From assembly GCA_028023455.1 (NCBI GenBank), contig JAQFVV010000027.1, positions 10,721,845 through 10,785,844 of the forward strand: a DNA stretch of 64,000 nt. Reading direction: 5' to 3'. Below the pieces are notes generated by a model, which worked only from the letters and a program-made list of their open reading frames with translations, was not told where the DNA came from and did not search any database. A program made the position numbers and the translations under genes. Below, in pieces: positions 34,895 through 46,651 of the stretch. The stretch is from Epiperipatus broadwayi (Eukaryota > Onychophora > Udeonychophora > Euonychophora > Peripatidae). Numbering within the stretch: position 1 is the stretch's first letter; every line of letters begins with the position of its first letter.

Positions 34895-35275
34895 ATCTAG
34901 ATATATACAGAACAAATGATGAAGAGATATGTAAGAGATTGTGATCTGGTCCAACTGATGAGTGCTGGTTCAGCATGAAATGTGCATCTTGGGGATCATT
35001 TATCTTTTCACGTGTCTTTGATCAGTAATATGTGATGGCATTGTAATTAATATAAAAAATTAAGATTAGGGTTTCTTTAGAAATAATGTGTATATGAAGT
35101 TGAAATATCACATATGAATTGCTTGATGAAGTGTATGTTTTTAATGTATCTATGGTCTGAGAGGTTGCTCTGACTTCTGAGATGATGTATGGTTGTGATT
35201 GGGTTGCAAATATGATATAACTCATTGGAAGCTTCAGTTACATATAACCTGAGTTATTTATTTAATTAGTTAGTT
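34895..35275 (+). mobile_element. Family B2 element with intact-looking hammerhead
   Basis: Starts near CAGAACAAATGATGAAGAG and can be aligned with the 32.0 kb copy to about CTGAGTTATTTATTTAAT. It contains one hammerhead near its 5' side. The 67-codon minus-strand frame is not meaningful. It lacks the inverted arm seen at 11.2 kb. Confidence 0.7.
34941..34999 (+). ncRNA. Type I hammerhead ribozyme, family B2
   Basis: Core CTGATGA 34955-34961; stem II GTGCT/AGCAT with loop GGTTC; GAAA 34977-34980; stem III AUG/CAU with a UG loop; cleavage after C at 34988. Stem I pairs UCCAA (34950-34954) with UUGGG (34989-34993), skips a UGG bulge, then pairs 34941-34946 with 34994-34999. Relative to the 35.9 kb copy, stem I and stem III differ at paired positions in a compensated way. 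Confidence 0.75.
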
Positions 35276-35784
35276 ATATTTATATAATGCTTCTCTTGCT
35301 ATTTTATATTCAATCAACATGAAGAGGATCACCTTATTCTTTATTGGCTCTATCATTTATAATTTATTTGATTTCTCCAGTTAATCTACAAGTTCAGTGG
35401 TTGAGACTACCAGATTGATTACTGATCAGAGTAATATGTTTGATTAAACTGAAAATGGTTGCAATCAAAGGCAGATTTTGATTAAATATCTTTTTCCTCC
35501 TAAATTTTCAAAAGTTTTTTTCATATGTTCCAACCTCTCTTTCTACTTAGGCATTCGAAATTGTATTATCTAAATTTCAAATTGCTGGAAAAATAATTGA
35601 CTTTGAGTCGGTTTAATATTGTGAAAATAATTATTACTAAGTCAGCTTATTATTAATGTTTCAGAGTCATTACAATTAACATTCAAAGTTTGGTTAAATA
35701 TCTCCTCTTCCAAATACTATTTTGAAATGAAATTTTTTCCCCCTACAGAACAGGCTTTTTCATACCTGCACTTATATATGTAAT
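35276..35784. other. AT-rich non-coding stretch
   Basis: Nothing recognised. Confidence 0.4.
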
Positions 35785-35975
35785 ATATAGGGAGTTTGAA
35801 TTCAGATTTTCACGCGACCCTCAACCATCCCTGCTACCTCATACCACTGATACCCTTGATCACACACATGTCGAAAAGATAAATAATCTCCAATATAAGT
35901 ATTTCGTGCTAAACCAGCACTCGTCAGTTGGTCCAGATTATCATTTCCACACACATATATATTACCAACGTTTAG
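35785..35975 (-). mobile_element. Family B1 copy, minus strand, single arm
   Basis: On the minus strand it has the B1 ribozyme followed by the B1 tail (GGTTGAGGGTCGCGTGAAAA matches GGTGGGTCGTGTGAAAGT at 11.7 kb). It has no inverted arm. The 64-codon minus-strand frame here is a by-product. Confidence 0.75.
35881..35945 (-). ncRNA. Type I hammerhead ribozyme, family B1, best preserved
   Basis: Minus strand: core CTGACGA (complement at 35921-35927; position 7 may be any base), stem II GUGCU/AGCAC with loop GGUUU (35906-35920), five full pairs including the canonical G-C closing pair, then GAAA (complement 35902-35905). Stem III is AUA/UAU with a 2-nt loop, and the cleavage triplet is AUA. Stem I is UUGG/CCAA, a 3-nt bulge, then AGAUUAU/AUAAUCU. 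Every invariant position of the hammerhead core is present. Confidence 0.8.
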
Positions 35976-36240
35976 CTTATTTTCAAAAGCATTCAAGCTG
36001 GAATAAGGAAATTTTGTAATTATAGAATGTAAGTTAACTTTTCAAATATTTCTAAGAGAAAAATATTCAAAGTTAGAGCAAATCTGGTTATATCTTCTTT
36101 TTTTTTTGCTATAATTTATTTAATTACAAAATGTACTTTTTATATATTATTATAGCAAAATGTTAGTTGATAACTTTTTTAATATTAGATTTTTTTTATC
36201 ATTAGATCTTAACAAATGAATCTACATTTTCTTTTAAATA
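35976..36240. other. AT-rich non-coding stretch
   Basis: Nothing recognised. Confidence 0.4.
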
Positions 36241-36510
36241 AACCGCCTCTTATGAGACTTCTCGTCGACATCTGACGTCACTCTAACTCTGCTAGTTCTA
36301 ATGCTAGAATATTTGTTTGATAGGTATTGATTAGGTTTTTAAAAGTTCTGTAAGATGGTGCCCTCTTCCGAATTATTTTACAAGTAAAAAAATCAAAAAA
36401 AACCGCATTTAAAACTAAACAAAGAAGAACCTTGTTGGTGATTGGCTGTCAGCCAGATCTCAGCCAAAAAAGACATTCTGATTGGCTGGAAAGAACAAAG
36501 AAACCGCCTG
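36241..36510 (+). promoter_or_regulatory. Possible promoter: CRE plus inverted CCAAT boxes
   Basis: A palindromic CRE TGACGTCA lies at 36273-36280. Two ATTGGCTG motifs (inverted CCAAT boxes) start at 36441 and 36481, 40 bases apart. AACCGCC occurs at 36241 and again near 36502. The block is GC-richer than its flanks. Its spacing resembles a metazoan proximal promoter. No attached first exon was found. It is 7.7 kb upstream of the first esterase exon seen, so a link is only conjecture. Confidence 0.35.
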
Positions 36511-37289
36511 ATCAAAGAAAATAAAGAAAAACGCTGAGATTTTCATTTCGAATGCAATTTAAGTATTTAAAAAAATATAAAATGAGAAATTAAAATAATT
36601 TTTTAAAAAATATACTAAAAAAACAAAATTATTTTTGAAAAATATTGAAGATTTTAGTAAAAATATTTAAGATTTAGCAAAAAGAAATCTTTACTTTTCA
36701 ATAACGTAAAATTGAAAAAAAGCGTTTGCGTCAGCACTTTTTTGTTTAGACATTCGCTTTATATTTGCCGAAATTGAATATATTTTATAATAAATAAATA
36801 GCAATTTATTTTTGAAAGAACTTTCGTTCTCTTTCATTACCTGAAAAATTAGTAATATACTTTTTATAAACGTATCTGAGTTGAATTTAATATTATAGGC
36901 GAATATGTTTTAACAATAGGCTTTGTCTTCAGTTTGTGAGTTGGCCAATTAAAAGATTTGATTTTTACCTCATACAACCAATAATATAATTAGCGGTTTA
37001 AGGGTTAACGAAATATAATCTACATTTATATTATTTTTATCCTATTGACTTCTCTCTTTTTTCCTTCAAATTATTCTACATCTTATACAAATATTAGTAA
37101 TGAAAATAAAAGCAGATTTTCATAAAGTATTTATTACTTACTTCTTTTCTGTGTTTAACAGAATATGTCACTTTTTTAATAAAATTTTCAAGATTTCATT
37201 ATTATGTGTGTGCGGTGATTATACTTATATATATAACGCAAACATGCATAGTGCTAAACTGTAAATAAGGCATAAATTAATTACTTATA
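36511..37289. other. AT-rich non-coding stretch
   Basis: Nothing recognised. Confidence 0.4.
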
Positions 37290-37540
37290 AAATAAACACA
37301 CAAAGATCTCGTAATTCACGGTAAAACCTGGGTTCGAATCCAAGGTGAGTTAAAGCTTGAATTTTTTTATCAAAAGACTTTGGATTTTTTTTTATGTAAT
37401 TGGCCCATAGTCAGCCCAGCTAACCATTCAACATTGTCTGCAAATGTATATTTAGCTATTACTAGAGAGTAAAACGAGGATAGAAAAATCTCAAACCTCA
37501 TACTCATCAAATAGCAAGTATGAGGAATTCTATTTCTTAA
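37290..37540 (+). repeat. tRNA-derived SINE with perfect B box
   Basis: CCTGGGTTCGAATCCAAGG at about 37327-37345 contains the consensus B box GGTTCGAATCC. The body reads GGATTTTTTTTTATGTAATT, then GGCCCATAGTCAGCCCAGCT, matching the 53.7 kb copy (GTTAGTCCATAGTCATTCAG). The A-box part is degenerate. Confidence 0.65.
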
Positions 37541-39720
37541 GGGCTATTGAAGAAGACTTTGTTTTGCTATGGACCATTTATCAAAAATTAACCCCTCTTT
37601 TTAATATAAGATAAACATATGTATGCACAATGCTTTATTGCCTAATGATAAAATGAAGAACAAGTAATTATTATACGTGCATTTTTCCACATTGTGTTTT
37701 TTATTTTATTGTCTAGATTCTGTAAAAAGATTATTTCACTTGTTTTTATAAAAATATTACCCGTGGCATGTAGAATTCGTTTAAACAAATATACGTTCAT
37801 CTGAAAGCTTTCCAAAATTGATTATAGATATATGTGTGTGTAAGAAAGAAAGAGCCTCAACAATGTAACAGTCATTAATTCAAAACCCATCCAATTAATA
37901 ACTAATTAGGTGAATTATTACTATGAGCTGTCGAAGTGGCATTACTTGGTATGCATGTAAATAGTATTCATTTCTGAATACCTTTTTATCTGATTGTTTT
38001 TTTACAGAAGCAATATTATGATAGTCAAATCTATCTACCTTATTGTACGTCACTCTTTTTTTTTTCAATCATTTGAACATTTTATAATAAGACCAAAATA
38101 GGACAAATTTCATTGGGCTGCAAATGAGAATTCAAATATAATCTGATTGAGCAATTTTTTTTGGTTAATTTTTTATGATATTGTAAAAATATCTTTATCA
38201 ACATCATAATTCAGTGACATCAATAATTTTCTTATCCTACTTCAATGTCAAATTTTTATATTCTTAGAGAGTCACATGAAATGCATTTTCTTGAATAATT
38301 TTGACCTCTTAGATGAAAATATTTTCAGGGTTTTTTACTTTATCTCTATTAAATATCAGTCTGCAACTGTTAAATGCTGGATCCAATTTCGGTAATCCAA
38401 GAAGGTTTCCTGTCTTCATCCATTTGAGAGTCAGCATTTATTCTCATATTATTTGTTTCTTCAAATTTAGACATAATTAACTAAATTTATGCAATTCAAT
38501 ATTTGATTATAACATCAGGCACACAATAGACTCAAGCTCTGATTTAAGGCTATAAGGCATGGGCAGTGAGAGTTGGTGTGTATACAAATGTACTCTAAAC
38601 TTAACTTAAGTTTTAAAACTCTTACTGGCAGCCTGTGTAGTACGTCATAGCTTAATTAATACTCAAGTACCATTTCTTATTAGGGGTACTAATGAATTTG
38701 AACACATAAAAAAGTTTTTATAGAAATCTTTATTTTATGAAAAAAAAAATGTATGTTGGTTTTAACTGACACCTAGAGTCTATTTTCTTACTCATTTTTG
38801 AGAATCACCACTATTTTGTTCTTGGCAGTTCAATGTTATATATTTGACAAATATAAATTAAGTAACATTATTTATTATAAATATAAAAATCGAATTTTTA
38901 TATATGTGTCTGTGTTTACAAAATGAAATATTTATCAAAAAATGTGCCTAAAAAATGTTGGAGTATGAAGAGTCCTGTCTTTAGTGTCATCAATGGCAAG
39001 TGTAAAGGTATAGATAGTAGGCAGGAAAAATATGGCCCCAAATATTTAATTTTTTCATTATTTGTTAATTTATGATCCTCACAAAGTTTTCCAGAGACCA
39101 TTTTTCAAGAAGAGGGGTGAAATGTCTTTGGAAAATGTATTTATGGAGAGGTTGTCAACTGTCATTATTGTTATTTTGCACACATGTATTTAAAGAATGC
39201 AAAGATCTTGAGTGTATCAAAAATATATAAAATGTAAGAACTTCATGTTTAACAAATAATGTTAAAATCTTACTTGTCAATAACGTTATATCGAATTATT
39301 TAAGATCATTCATCTGAAAAAATGAATGACTATTATGTATAATGATGAGAATTTGTTCACTAAGATCCATCCTATATGATGAGTAAAATGATATTTTTAT
39401 AAATGCATATACATTAGATTGATGAACATAAAGTCTGATAAGTCTTACATTGATGATTTTTGTGATGGTAAACTATAAAAATGCAAAATGTGCTGAGTCC
39501 CCCATATCTTGGATAGCAAATTTTCCAGTGCCAATCTGCAAGACATTCTGACAAAATATCATTTTAAATTATTACAATAAAAAAATGAACAGAAAAATAG
39601 TAAAATACAAAGTTTTATGAAATTATTGATCCATTATGATTTATTTAAGGGAAGTCCACAATATTCGAATGTTTATTAGGCTGTTTGCCTGATGATTGAA
39701 CTTTATTAAAATAAATGTCC
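37541..39720. other. AT-rich non-coding stretch, no gene seen
   Basis: Nothing recognised beyond poly-A/T runs. Confidence 0.4.
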
Positions 39721-39721
39721 T

Positions 39722-39850
39722 GCAATGTTTGGCCAAGTGGTAGAATACTCACCTCTAGAGCTCAAGGATCTTGAATCACAATTCATCTCTGGCAGTTCCA
39801 TTGTTTGAATTTTTTATGAAGTTTTTGGAAATAAATCACTTTATTACTTT
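39722..39850 (+). repeat. tRNA-derived SINE with clear A box
   Basis: GTTTGGCCAAGTGGTAGAAT is a good tRNA-type A-box region. It is followed by CTCTAGAGCTCAAGGATC, a degenerate B box (TTGAATCACAATTC), and the body GTTTTTGGAAATAAATCAC. This is the clearest 5' end of the SINE family in the window. Confidence 0.6.
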
Positions 39851-41635
39851 TTTTCTAAAATATACGCTGACATTGTTAACATAAATTTGCACACACATTG
39901 GTAGTGAATATTAAATTCAGAAAATTAATAATTATGCCTTACATATTCCATGTTGATTATTTACAAAATTTGTAACTATTGGTCAAATATGGGACATTAC
40001 TGAAGCAGGATATCTGAGTCAAAGCCATGTCTGGTCACTTGACCATTTTGTTTTTCTGTCTTTGAAATTGGGACCTCAGCTAGATTGCCTGAAACTGTCT
40101 TTAATCCTCTGCTAAGTAATAACTAAATATCGACTAAATTGCCATGTTTACATAGGCTTAATATCTAAAAAAAAAAAAAAAAATGAATTTGCTTAAAATC
40201 CTCAACTAGCCACAAATGGATAGATTTAAATTCAGGTTGATATTAGAATAAATGAATATTATATCAGGAGACCGCAGCGCCATGAAATATTGTAATGTGA
40301 TTTTAAATTACATGGAAGTCAGAAGTTTGTATACGTAGCCTATATAATCCAGAAACCTATTAGCCATATTATTTCAATGATAACCCTCTCCTACATAATT
40401 ATGGTTTTAATGGCTTATTAGCTAAGTAAAATATTGTTGGAAAACCTTTATGTTATCTTAACACTGCAATTTAGTGTGTGTGTGTATTTACAATTCTTTC
40501 ATTTTTATGCATTAAAAGAATTGTTTTTGTTAGTGATTTATTTTACTTTGCTTTGTTTAATCGTAATGTCTTCTCTGAAATATATTTCTAACTACATTTC
40601 TGGAAAGAACTTAAAACATTTCCAAGAAACTAAATAAGAATTGAAAAATAAATATTTTAAGCTGCAGAATTTAATTAACGCGTCATACTGTTTGCGATCG
40701 TACCAAACAGTGGCGATTTGAATTACTGATGAGATAAATCTCTGTTTTCTTTTTTTATATATATAAAAAGGAAGAAAAAGCTATATAGCTCTGATTTTAA
40801 AAACTTATTCTGAACTAATCAAAATGATAGTTCAAAACACGTTTTAAAAATCTGATATATATATATATATATTGTATAAGTTTATATTAACCATTAGAAA
40901 TCAATCAATAATTAGATAATCCCAATATAGATAACAATCAAGAATTTCAAAGTGCTGTTTATATTAATATTATAACTATCAAGATTAAACCAAAATTTGG
41001 GTTAGTTTTGAAATTCGTTTTATTATTCTGCAAACAAATTTCTGTTTAAATCATCATTTTCAGGCCCTATTAGTCCATTATAGAATGAAGTATAATCAGC
41101 TTCTGATTCAAGGGTTTTTCTTCTTATGACAATATAAATTCCTTATAACTAATCATCTTATTTGTTATCTTATTATAAACTTTTAAAATTTTTGAAATCT
41201 AGTTGAAGACAGGCCAATTCCCTATTAGCCTTTTAGTTTTTTTACGTTATCCTATTTTTGTTACTTTTTTGAACTCATTCTGTGGTCTGAAATTTCCATA
41301 TTGCTCTTCTATCAAATATCTAAGGGTCGTCTATAATTAAGCACTGGCAGAACGCACTTTTATTAAATGTATTTCTGTTCAAACTTATAAGCATATTGTT
41401 TGGTTGGTTTTTACACTTCTTTTTTACAGATTTTTACCACCTATTTACATAACTTTTAATTTTTAAAGAGAATAAAAACGGTAGAAGTAATCATTGTGGA
41501 ATATAGAACCATTGCAGCAAAAGTGCTTTCAATATACGCTTGATTCCCAGTGACTCATTAATAATTTTAGAGGATCAAAAAGCACTTCAGATATGACTTT
41601 TGTTGCTAAAAAAATGTAATAAAAGTATTAAAACA
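39851..41635. other. AT-rich non-coding stretch, no gene seen
   Basis: About 39990-40150 may be another decayed SINE. Poly-A lies at about 40167-40183 and a (TA)n run at about 40855-40873. Confidence 0.35.
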
Positions 41636-41639
41636 AAAA

Positions 41640-42215
41640 AAAAGTTATTTATATATCACTTTTATTGATTTAGTTAAAGCATTTAATTCAATTAATTGAA
41701 TAGGTTTATAAGACAGTTTGAAATTAGATGGTTGTTCACCAATGTTTATTTGTATTATATAACTTCTACATCTTGCACTCAAAAAAGGTATTATTACTAA
41801 CAGCTGGAAAATCTGACATTGGAAATATAAACTAGTGTTAAATAAGAAGGCATACTGACTCCAATTATGTTAATAAACATGATCACCACTAACTTGCTAT
41901 GTGTGGCAATACGTATAGTGAATTTTGCCTGTTTTTTTCCAATTATGTTCTCAATTTCTATAATAGTTAACTTTGCAATTGTTTATAGAACTTTCTAAAC
42001 CCAGATCAAGATATTTTAATCCTCTTTTGATGATGTAATTTTTAATTTGAGTTGACTAAAAGCAAAAACTAGAACTTCAGTGTTTTCAACCTCTGAATTC
42101 AATTGAAGATCTACAAAGTATATTTAATGATTTGAATGCAATGTATAAAGACTTTGATTTAACAATTAATGTTGAAAAGATATTAATTCTTTATCATATA
42201 GTAAAGGAAAAAAAT
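41640..42215 (+). pseudogene. Decayed LINE reverse transcriptase fragment
   Basis: TFIDLVKAFNSIN (compare F.DL.KAFDSVN, the block with the first catalytic Asp) is followed, after stops and a gap, by EDLQSIFNDLNAMYKDFDLTINVEK, the segment after the YADD block. The DD block itself is not recognisable. It is a fossil of the same family as 3.1-3.4 kb. Confidence 0.6.
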
Positions 42216-42304
42216 GTTCAACTTTTAGCTTGTATGTTATCAATTTGAATTTGAATTCATTTTTTTAAATAGAAAAGTGAAGTAGATGTTGCAGTTCTGT
42301 ACAA

Positions 42305-42440
42305 ATTTGCTATATATATATATGTAGAACAAAAACAAAAATGTATTTAAGAGATTATGGTCTGGGTCAACTAATGAGTACTCATTCAGCATGAAATGTG
42401 CAGGATCATAGATCTTTTTTCATGTCTTTGGTCAAATGTT
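42305..42440 (+). mobile_element. Family B2 fragment with dead ribozyme
   Basis: GTAGAACAAAAAC to CATGTCTTTGGTC aligns with 34.9 kb. The core reads CTAATGA (42371-42377), a change at the invariant G5, and the cleavage site and 1.x strand are partly deleted. Confidence 0.65.
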
Positions 42441-43350
42441 TATGATTAGATTTTTCCACTTTGCATGAGAGTGGTGCAGTGAACATTACACTACAGAAAT
42501 ATTACTCATTACTGGATAATCTCTAGTCTAATGAATGACGAATAAAAATTATTAAAAAATAAGATATTTTATTACAGTAAAATAACTACTGCAATTAAAT
42601 TAACCATTAAAAGAGTAATTTTACTATGGAAGTGAATTGGATTCCTATCAATATAAAGAAGGCATTTCATTTTACTTAAGAATGCTCGTAAAATTCTAAA
42701 ATAGAAGAAAAATTTATAAGACCAATAAATATATTTTTTTAATTGATAGGTATCTTTCATTATTGAAAAAATTACATCATTATTGGAGTGAACATATTTC
42801 TATTATAAAGACTGAAATAAGCTTTATAATGAAGCGCATATAGATTGTTTTTATTGGGAAATTGCAGCTGAAAATAAAATACAGTGGCAAGCTAAAAAGT
42901 TAGATCTAGTTTTCAAGTCTTTTGAAAAAAAAAAACTTTACTGTAAAAGAAATTAAAAAATTAATAGCATTGCAAAATATTAAATAAATAAAACAATGGG
43001 TCAATATGTTTTATATGGTTTATATAACCATCATAAAACATAGCTGATGTATTTTTTTCTTCCTTTGAAATTGGAATAGCATAACTCATTTGCACATAGC
43101 TAGTAATATTGAATTTTCATGTGTGTAGTTGCACTTTAAAATAAGCAAATTTCATCAATTCTGTCCATATTTTGATCCATTCAACCTTATTATCGGCTTC
43201 ATCATCAGTTGTCAGTGTTTTTAATTTCATTGCTTTTAAACAAGATTCATTTATTATTTTGCTATATTTTTATATTCGTTTTGTGTAAATAGGCCATTTA
43301 ATCCTCATTTAATGTTAAATAAACTCATAAAATAGTTGAATTTTCTGTCA
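42441..43350. other. AT-rich non-coding stretch
   Basis: Nothing recognised. Confidence 0.4.
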
Positions 43351-43354
43351 TATC

Positions 43355-43540
43355 CGCCTGAGTTCAAATCTGTATGAAACTTATAATTTTTTTTCTGAAT
43401 TTTCAAGTAACTTATAACTTTTCTTTTACATAACCATCCCCTAATTCAGTCATCCATCCAATTTTTGGTCAGTAAATGGATATTTACATATTATCTAGAG
43501 ACTAAAACAAATTAAAAAAATCTTTTCTACTCGATTGATG
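43355..43540 (+). repeat. tRNA-derived SINE remnant
   Basis: CCTGAGTTCAAATCTGTATG (degenerate B box), then TTTTTCTGAATTTTCAAG and CCCCTAATTCAGTCATCCAT follow the body order of the 37.3 and 53.7 kb copies. Confidence 0.45.
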
Positions 43541-44433
<893 letters not shown>

Positions 44434-44604
44434 TAATAACAAAATCCACATACATGATCTCTAACTATTTTTTCCAAATTTTACTAATTTTTTACTTAAT
44501 TAAAAAAAAAAAAGTTTTACTTCTTAAAAGTATTTAGTAATCTCTCTCTCTCTCTTTTTAACACATATTTCTATAAAACCTCTTTTTCTTAGAATTCTGT
44601 TTCC

Positions 44605-44729
44605 AATTCAAATTGTCAAGCATTGGTGGTCGAGAGGTCAGCGACAACTGTTTTACAAGCAGTTGTCCCCTGGTAAGCGAGTTCGCTTCCCGGCTGATGC
44701 TATGACACATGCGGAAAAAAAATTCAAAT
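44605..44729 (+). mobile_element. Mini-SINE: class II tRNA-like head, copy 3, in intron
   Basis: Flanked by AATTCAAAT at 44605-44613 and 44721-44729. Same tRNA-like fold as copy 1. The anticodon stem carries ACTGT/GCAGT and the loop TTTACAA. The T-arm begins GCGAG. It ends CTATGACACATGCGG and poly-A. Confidence 0.75.
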
Positions 44730-45413
44730 ATAATTTCTGGTTTTAATTTTATTAGTAATTATTCTTTTAAAAAGTTTTTTTTTTTCAATTCTAATGTATA
44801 TATTCATTTTTATATATCTGTGGTGTTAATGTTGTTGAAAATATAAAAAAAATAAAATCATTTTTCATCTATATTTTGTTTTATTTTTCAAATGAATTAA
44901 TATTCTTTATCTCAAATTTATAGCCCATCAAGAAACTTGTTTTTCTTTTTAAAACTCTTTTTATTTCCTGTGGTGTTAACATAGTGCATGCTATAATTAA
45001 GTTTTCATTTCAATTTCTTTCTTTACATACTACATGGACACCATACCTGTACTGAAAATACTAATCAATAAATTGAACATTTGTAAAATTTGATGTCTCA
45101 TTTTCTAAAAATAATTCTTAATCACACTTTTTTTTTTCAAAAGAGACAAAAAATAAGATCAACTTATTAAATATTAAGTTTTATAAAAACAATACAAAAG
45201 CACAACTTAATTATAAATTATATTTATATATATTTTTCTTGAAGAACAGGACCAATTGTAAAAAAGTTGCATAATTTAACCATTAAATAGTACAATCGGG
45301 ATTTAAATAAATAACAATAAAAATGAATGCAATACATGGGTTACTAACAAAAAATAAAAATAAAACAAATGTTTTGGATTACCAATGATAAAGAGTGAAT
45401 GTTCTGAAGAAAG
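44730..45413. other. Intronic AT-rich stretch
   Basis: No gene or repeat was recognised. Confidence 0.4.
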
Positions 45414-45644
45414 CTAAAAAAGGATTGATTTCATGATTGTTTTGCCACAATATTTTATGTTTTCTCTTCTTTTATGCATTATATGATGTGCATTTGATTG
45501 AAGGCATTCAACTTCATGTAACAGATTGTGCTGCACCATAAATGCCAATTCAGTATCTTTACTGCAGTTACTTAACCGAAGAATTCTTTTACAAATATGA
45601 TTGCAGTGGGAAATGATGTGAAAATCATCAACTGGAGAGATTTC
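45414..45644 (-). pseudogene. 77-codon open frame of unknown origin beside the LINE
   Basis: Read on the minus strand from the LINE's A-tail, the frame is open for about 77 codons without an ATG at its start (SPVDDFHIISHCNHICKR near the beginning, GKTIMKSILF at the end before TAG). Its composition (Cys, His, Arg, varied residues) is unlike nearby AT-rich noise. I do not recognise it. It may be the end of an older element or a gene fragment that the LINE interrupted. Confidence 0.35.
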
Positions 45645-45796
45645 TTTTTTTTTTTTTTATTAAGAAAAAATTTACAATGTCAGGTAGCTACATTTGATAA
45701 TTATAATAGTTTCATATAGAAGTTCAAAGTTTTGCAACCAATCTGTGTGGTATTGTCATAACATTTACTGCAGTAGTCTGAGATGTCATCTCATCA

Positions 45797-46366
45797 TCAC
45801 AAATGATAATCTGTGCCCATGTGTCTACAAAGAGATTCTCTGGCACAAGGAGTTGGATCTCTATTCTTCATGCTTATTATTATTGTTTTAAAAGTTCTCC
45901 AAGGATCACTATATCCTTGTCTGAAGGTATGCTGGCACCCAGTGATCCCTAAGGCATGTAGTAGGCATGCCACTAGCCTGAGAGTTGCATAGTTGCCTTC
46001 TTTAATTGCCTGATCAATTGACAGGACATTGCCACAGCCAGAGAAAATGCTTGCGATAATTTTGTTTCTAGTGCAACTCAGGTATGAGCAGCCATAGAAG
46101 ATGTGCTCCAGTGTTTCTTCATGCATATTACAGAGTTTACACATGGGGTTTAATTGATGAAATGTGCAACTCAGGTATGAGCAGGCATAGAAGATGTGCT
46201 CCAGTGTTTCTTCATGCATATTACAGAGTTTACACATGGGGTTTAATTGACGAAATCCTCTTTGCATCATCAAAAAGTGACTGGTGGGCAAGGAGGACAA
46301 GTTAAACTTGATTATAAAATCGACCAGCTTTGGTCCTATCCACCAGTATCTTGACTTCCTGAGCAT
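45797..46366 (-). pseudogene. LINE ORF2 C-terminal zinc-knuckle region
   Basis: Contains CKLCNMHEETLEHIFYAC (CX2C...HX4C), present twice through an in-frame 31-codon duplication at 46074-46258. The region upstream includes GPKLVDFIIKFNLSSLPTSH. The later part (CLLHALGITGCQHTF) continues to a frame end at 45797. Confidence 0.75.
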
Positions 46367-46507
46367 TTGTTTTACAGACAGTCTTAATCAGGTAGATAAT
46401 GGGTTTTGATTTGGGAAAAGGATTTTGTACAATTCCCAATATGTTTGCTTAGCTTTCTCTAATTGTTTGGAAACTGAAAATAGAGTCCCCAGTTGTTCTT
46501 GTAGTTC

Positions 46508-46651
46508 TTTGATCCATTTACTGGGTATGGGTGGTGGTGTATCTGTGGGCTCCACAGTGTCTTCACTCTGATCCTTTTCTTTGATCCATTTACTGGGTAT
46601 GGTGGTGGTGTATCTGTGGGCTCCACAGTGTCTTCACTCTGATCCTTTTCT
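46508..46651 (-). repeat. 72-base tandem duplication in the LINE
   Basis: TTTGATCCATTTACTGGGTA begins at 46508 and 46580. The copies differ by a single G. This is a recent replication slip or unequal exchange within the LINE, changing the ORF2 C-terminal linker. Confidence 0.9.

Noticed and set aside
40721-40745. CTGATGAG as a possible hammerhead core
   Set aside because: A short stem II follows (GATAAATC), but GAAA is replaced by TCTG, so there is no catalytic core.
43202-43208. Minus-strand CTGATGA at 43.2 kb
   Set aside because: No stem II or GAAA within range.
46084-46305. Plus-strand frames through the 46-50 kb LINE
   Set aside because: They are shadows of the minus-strand LINE proteins.
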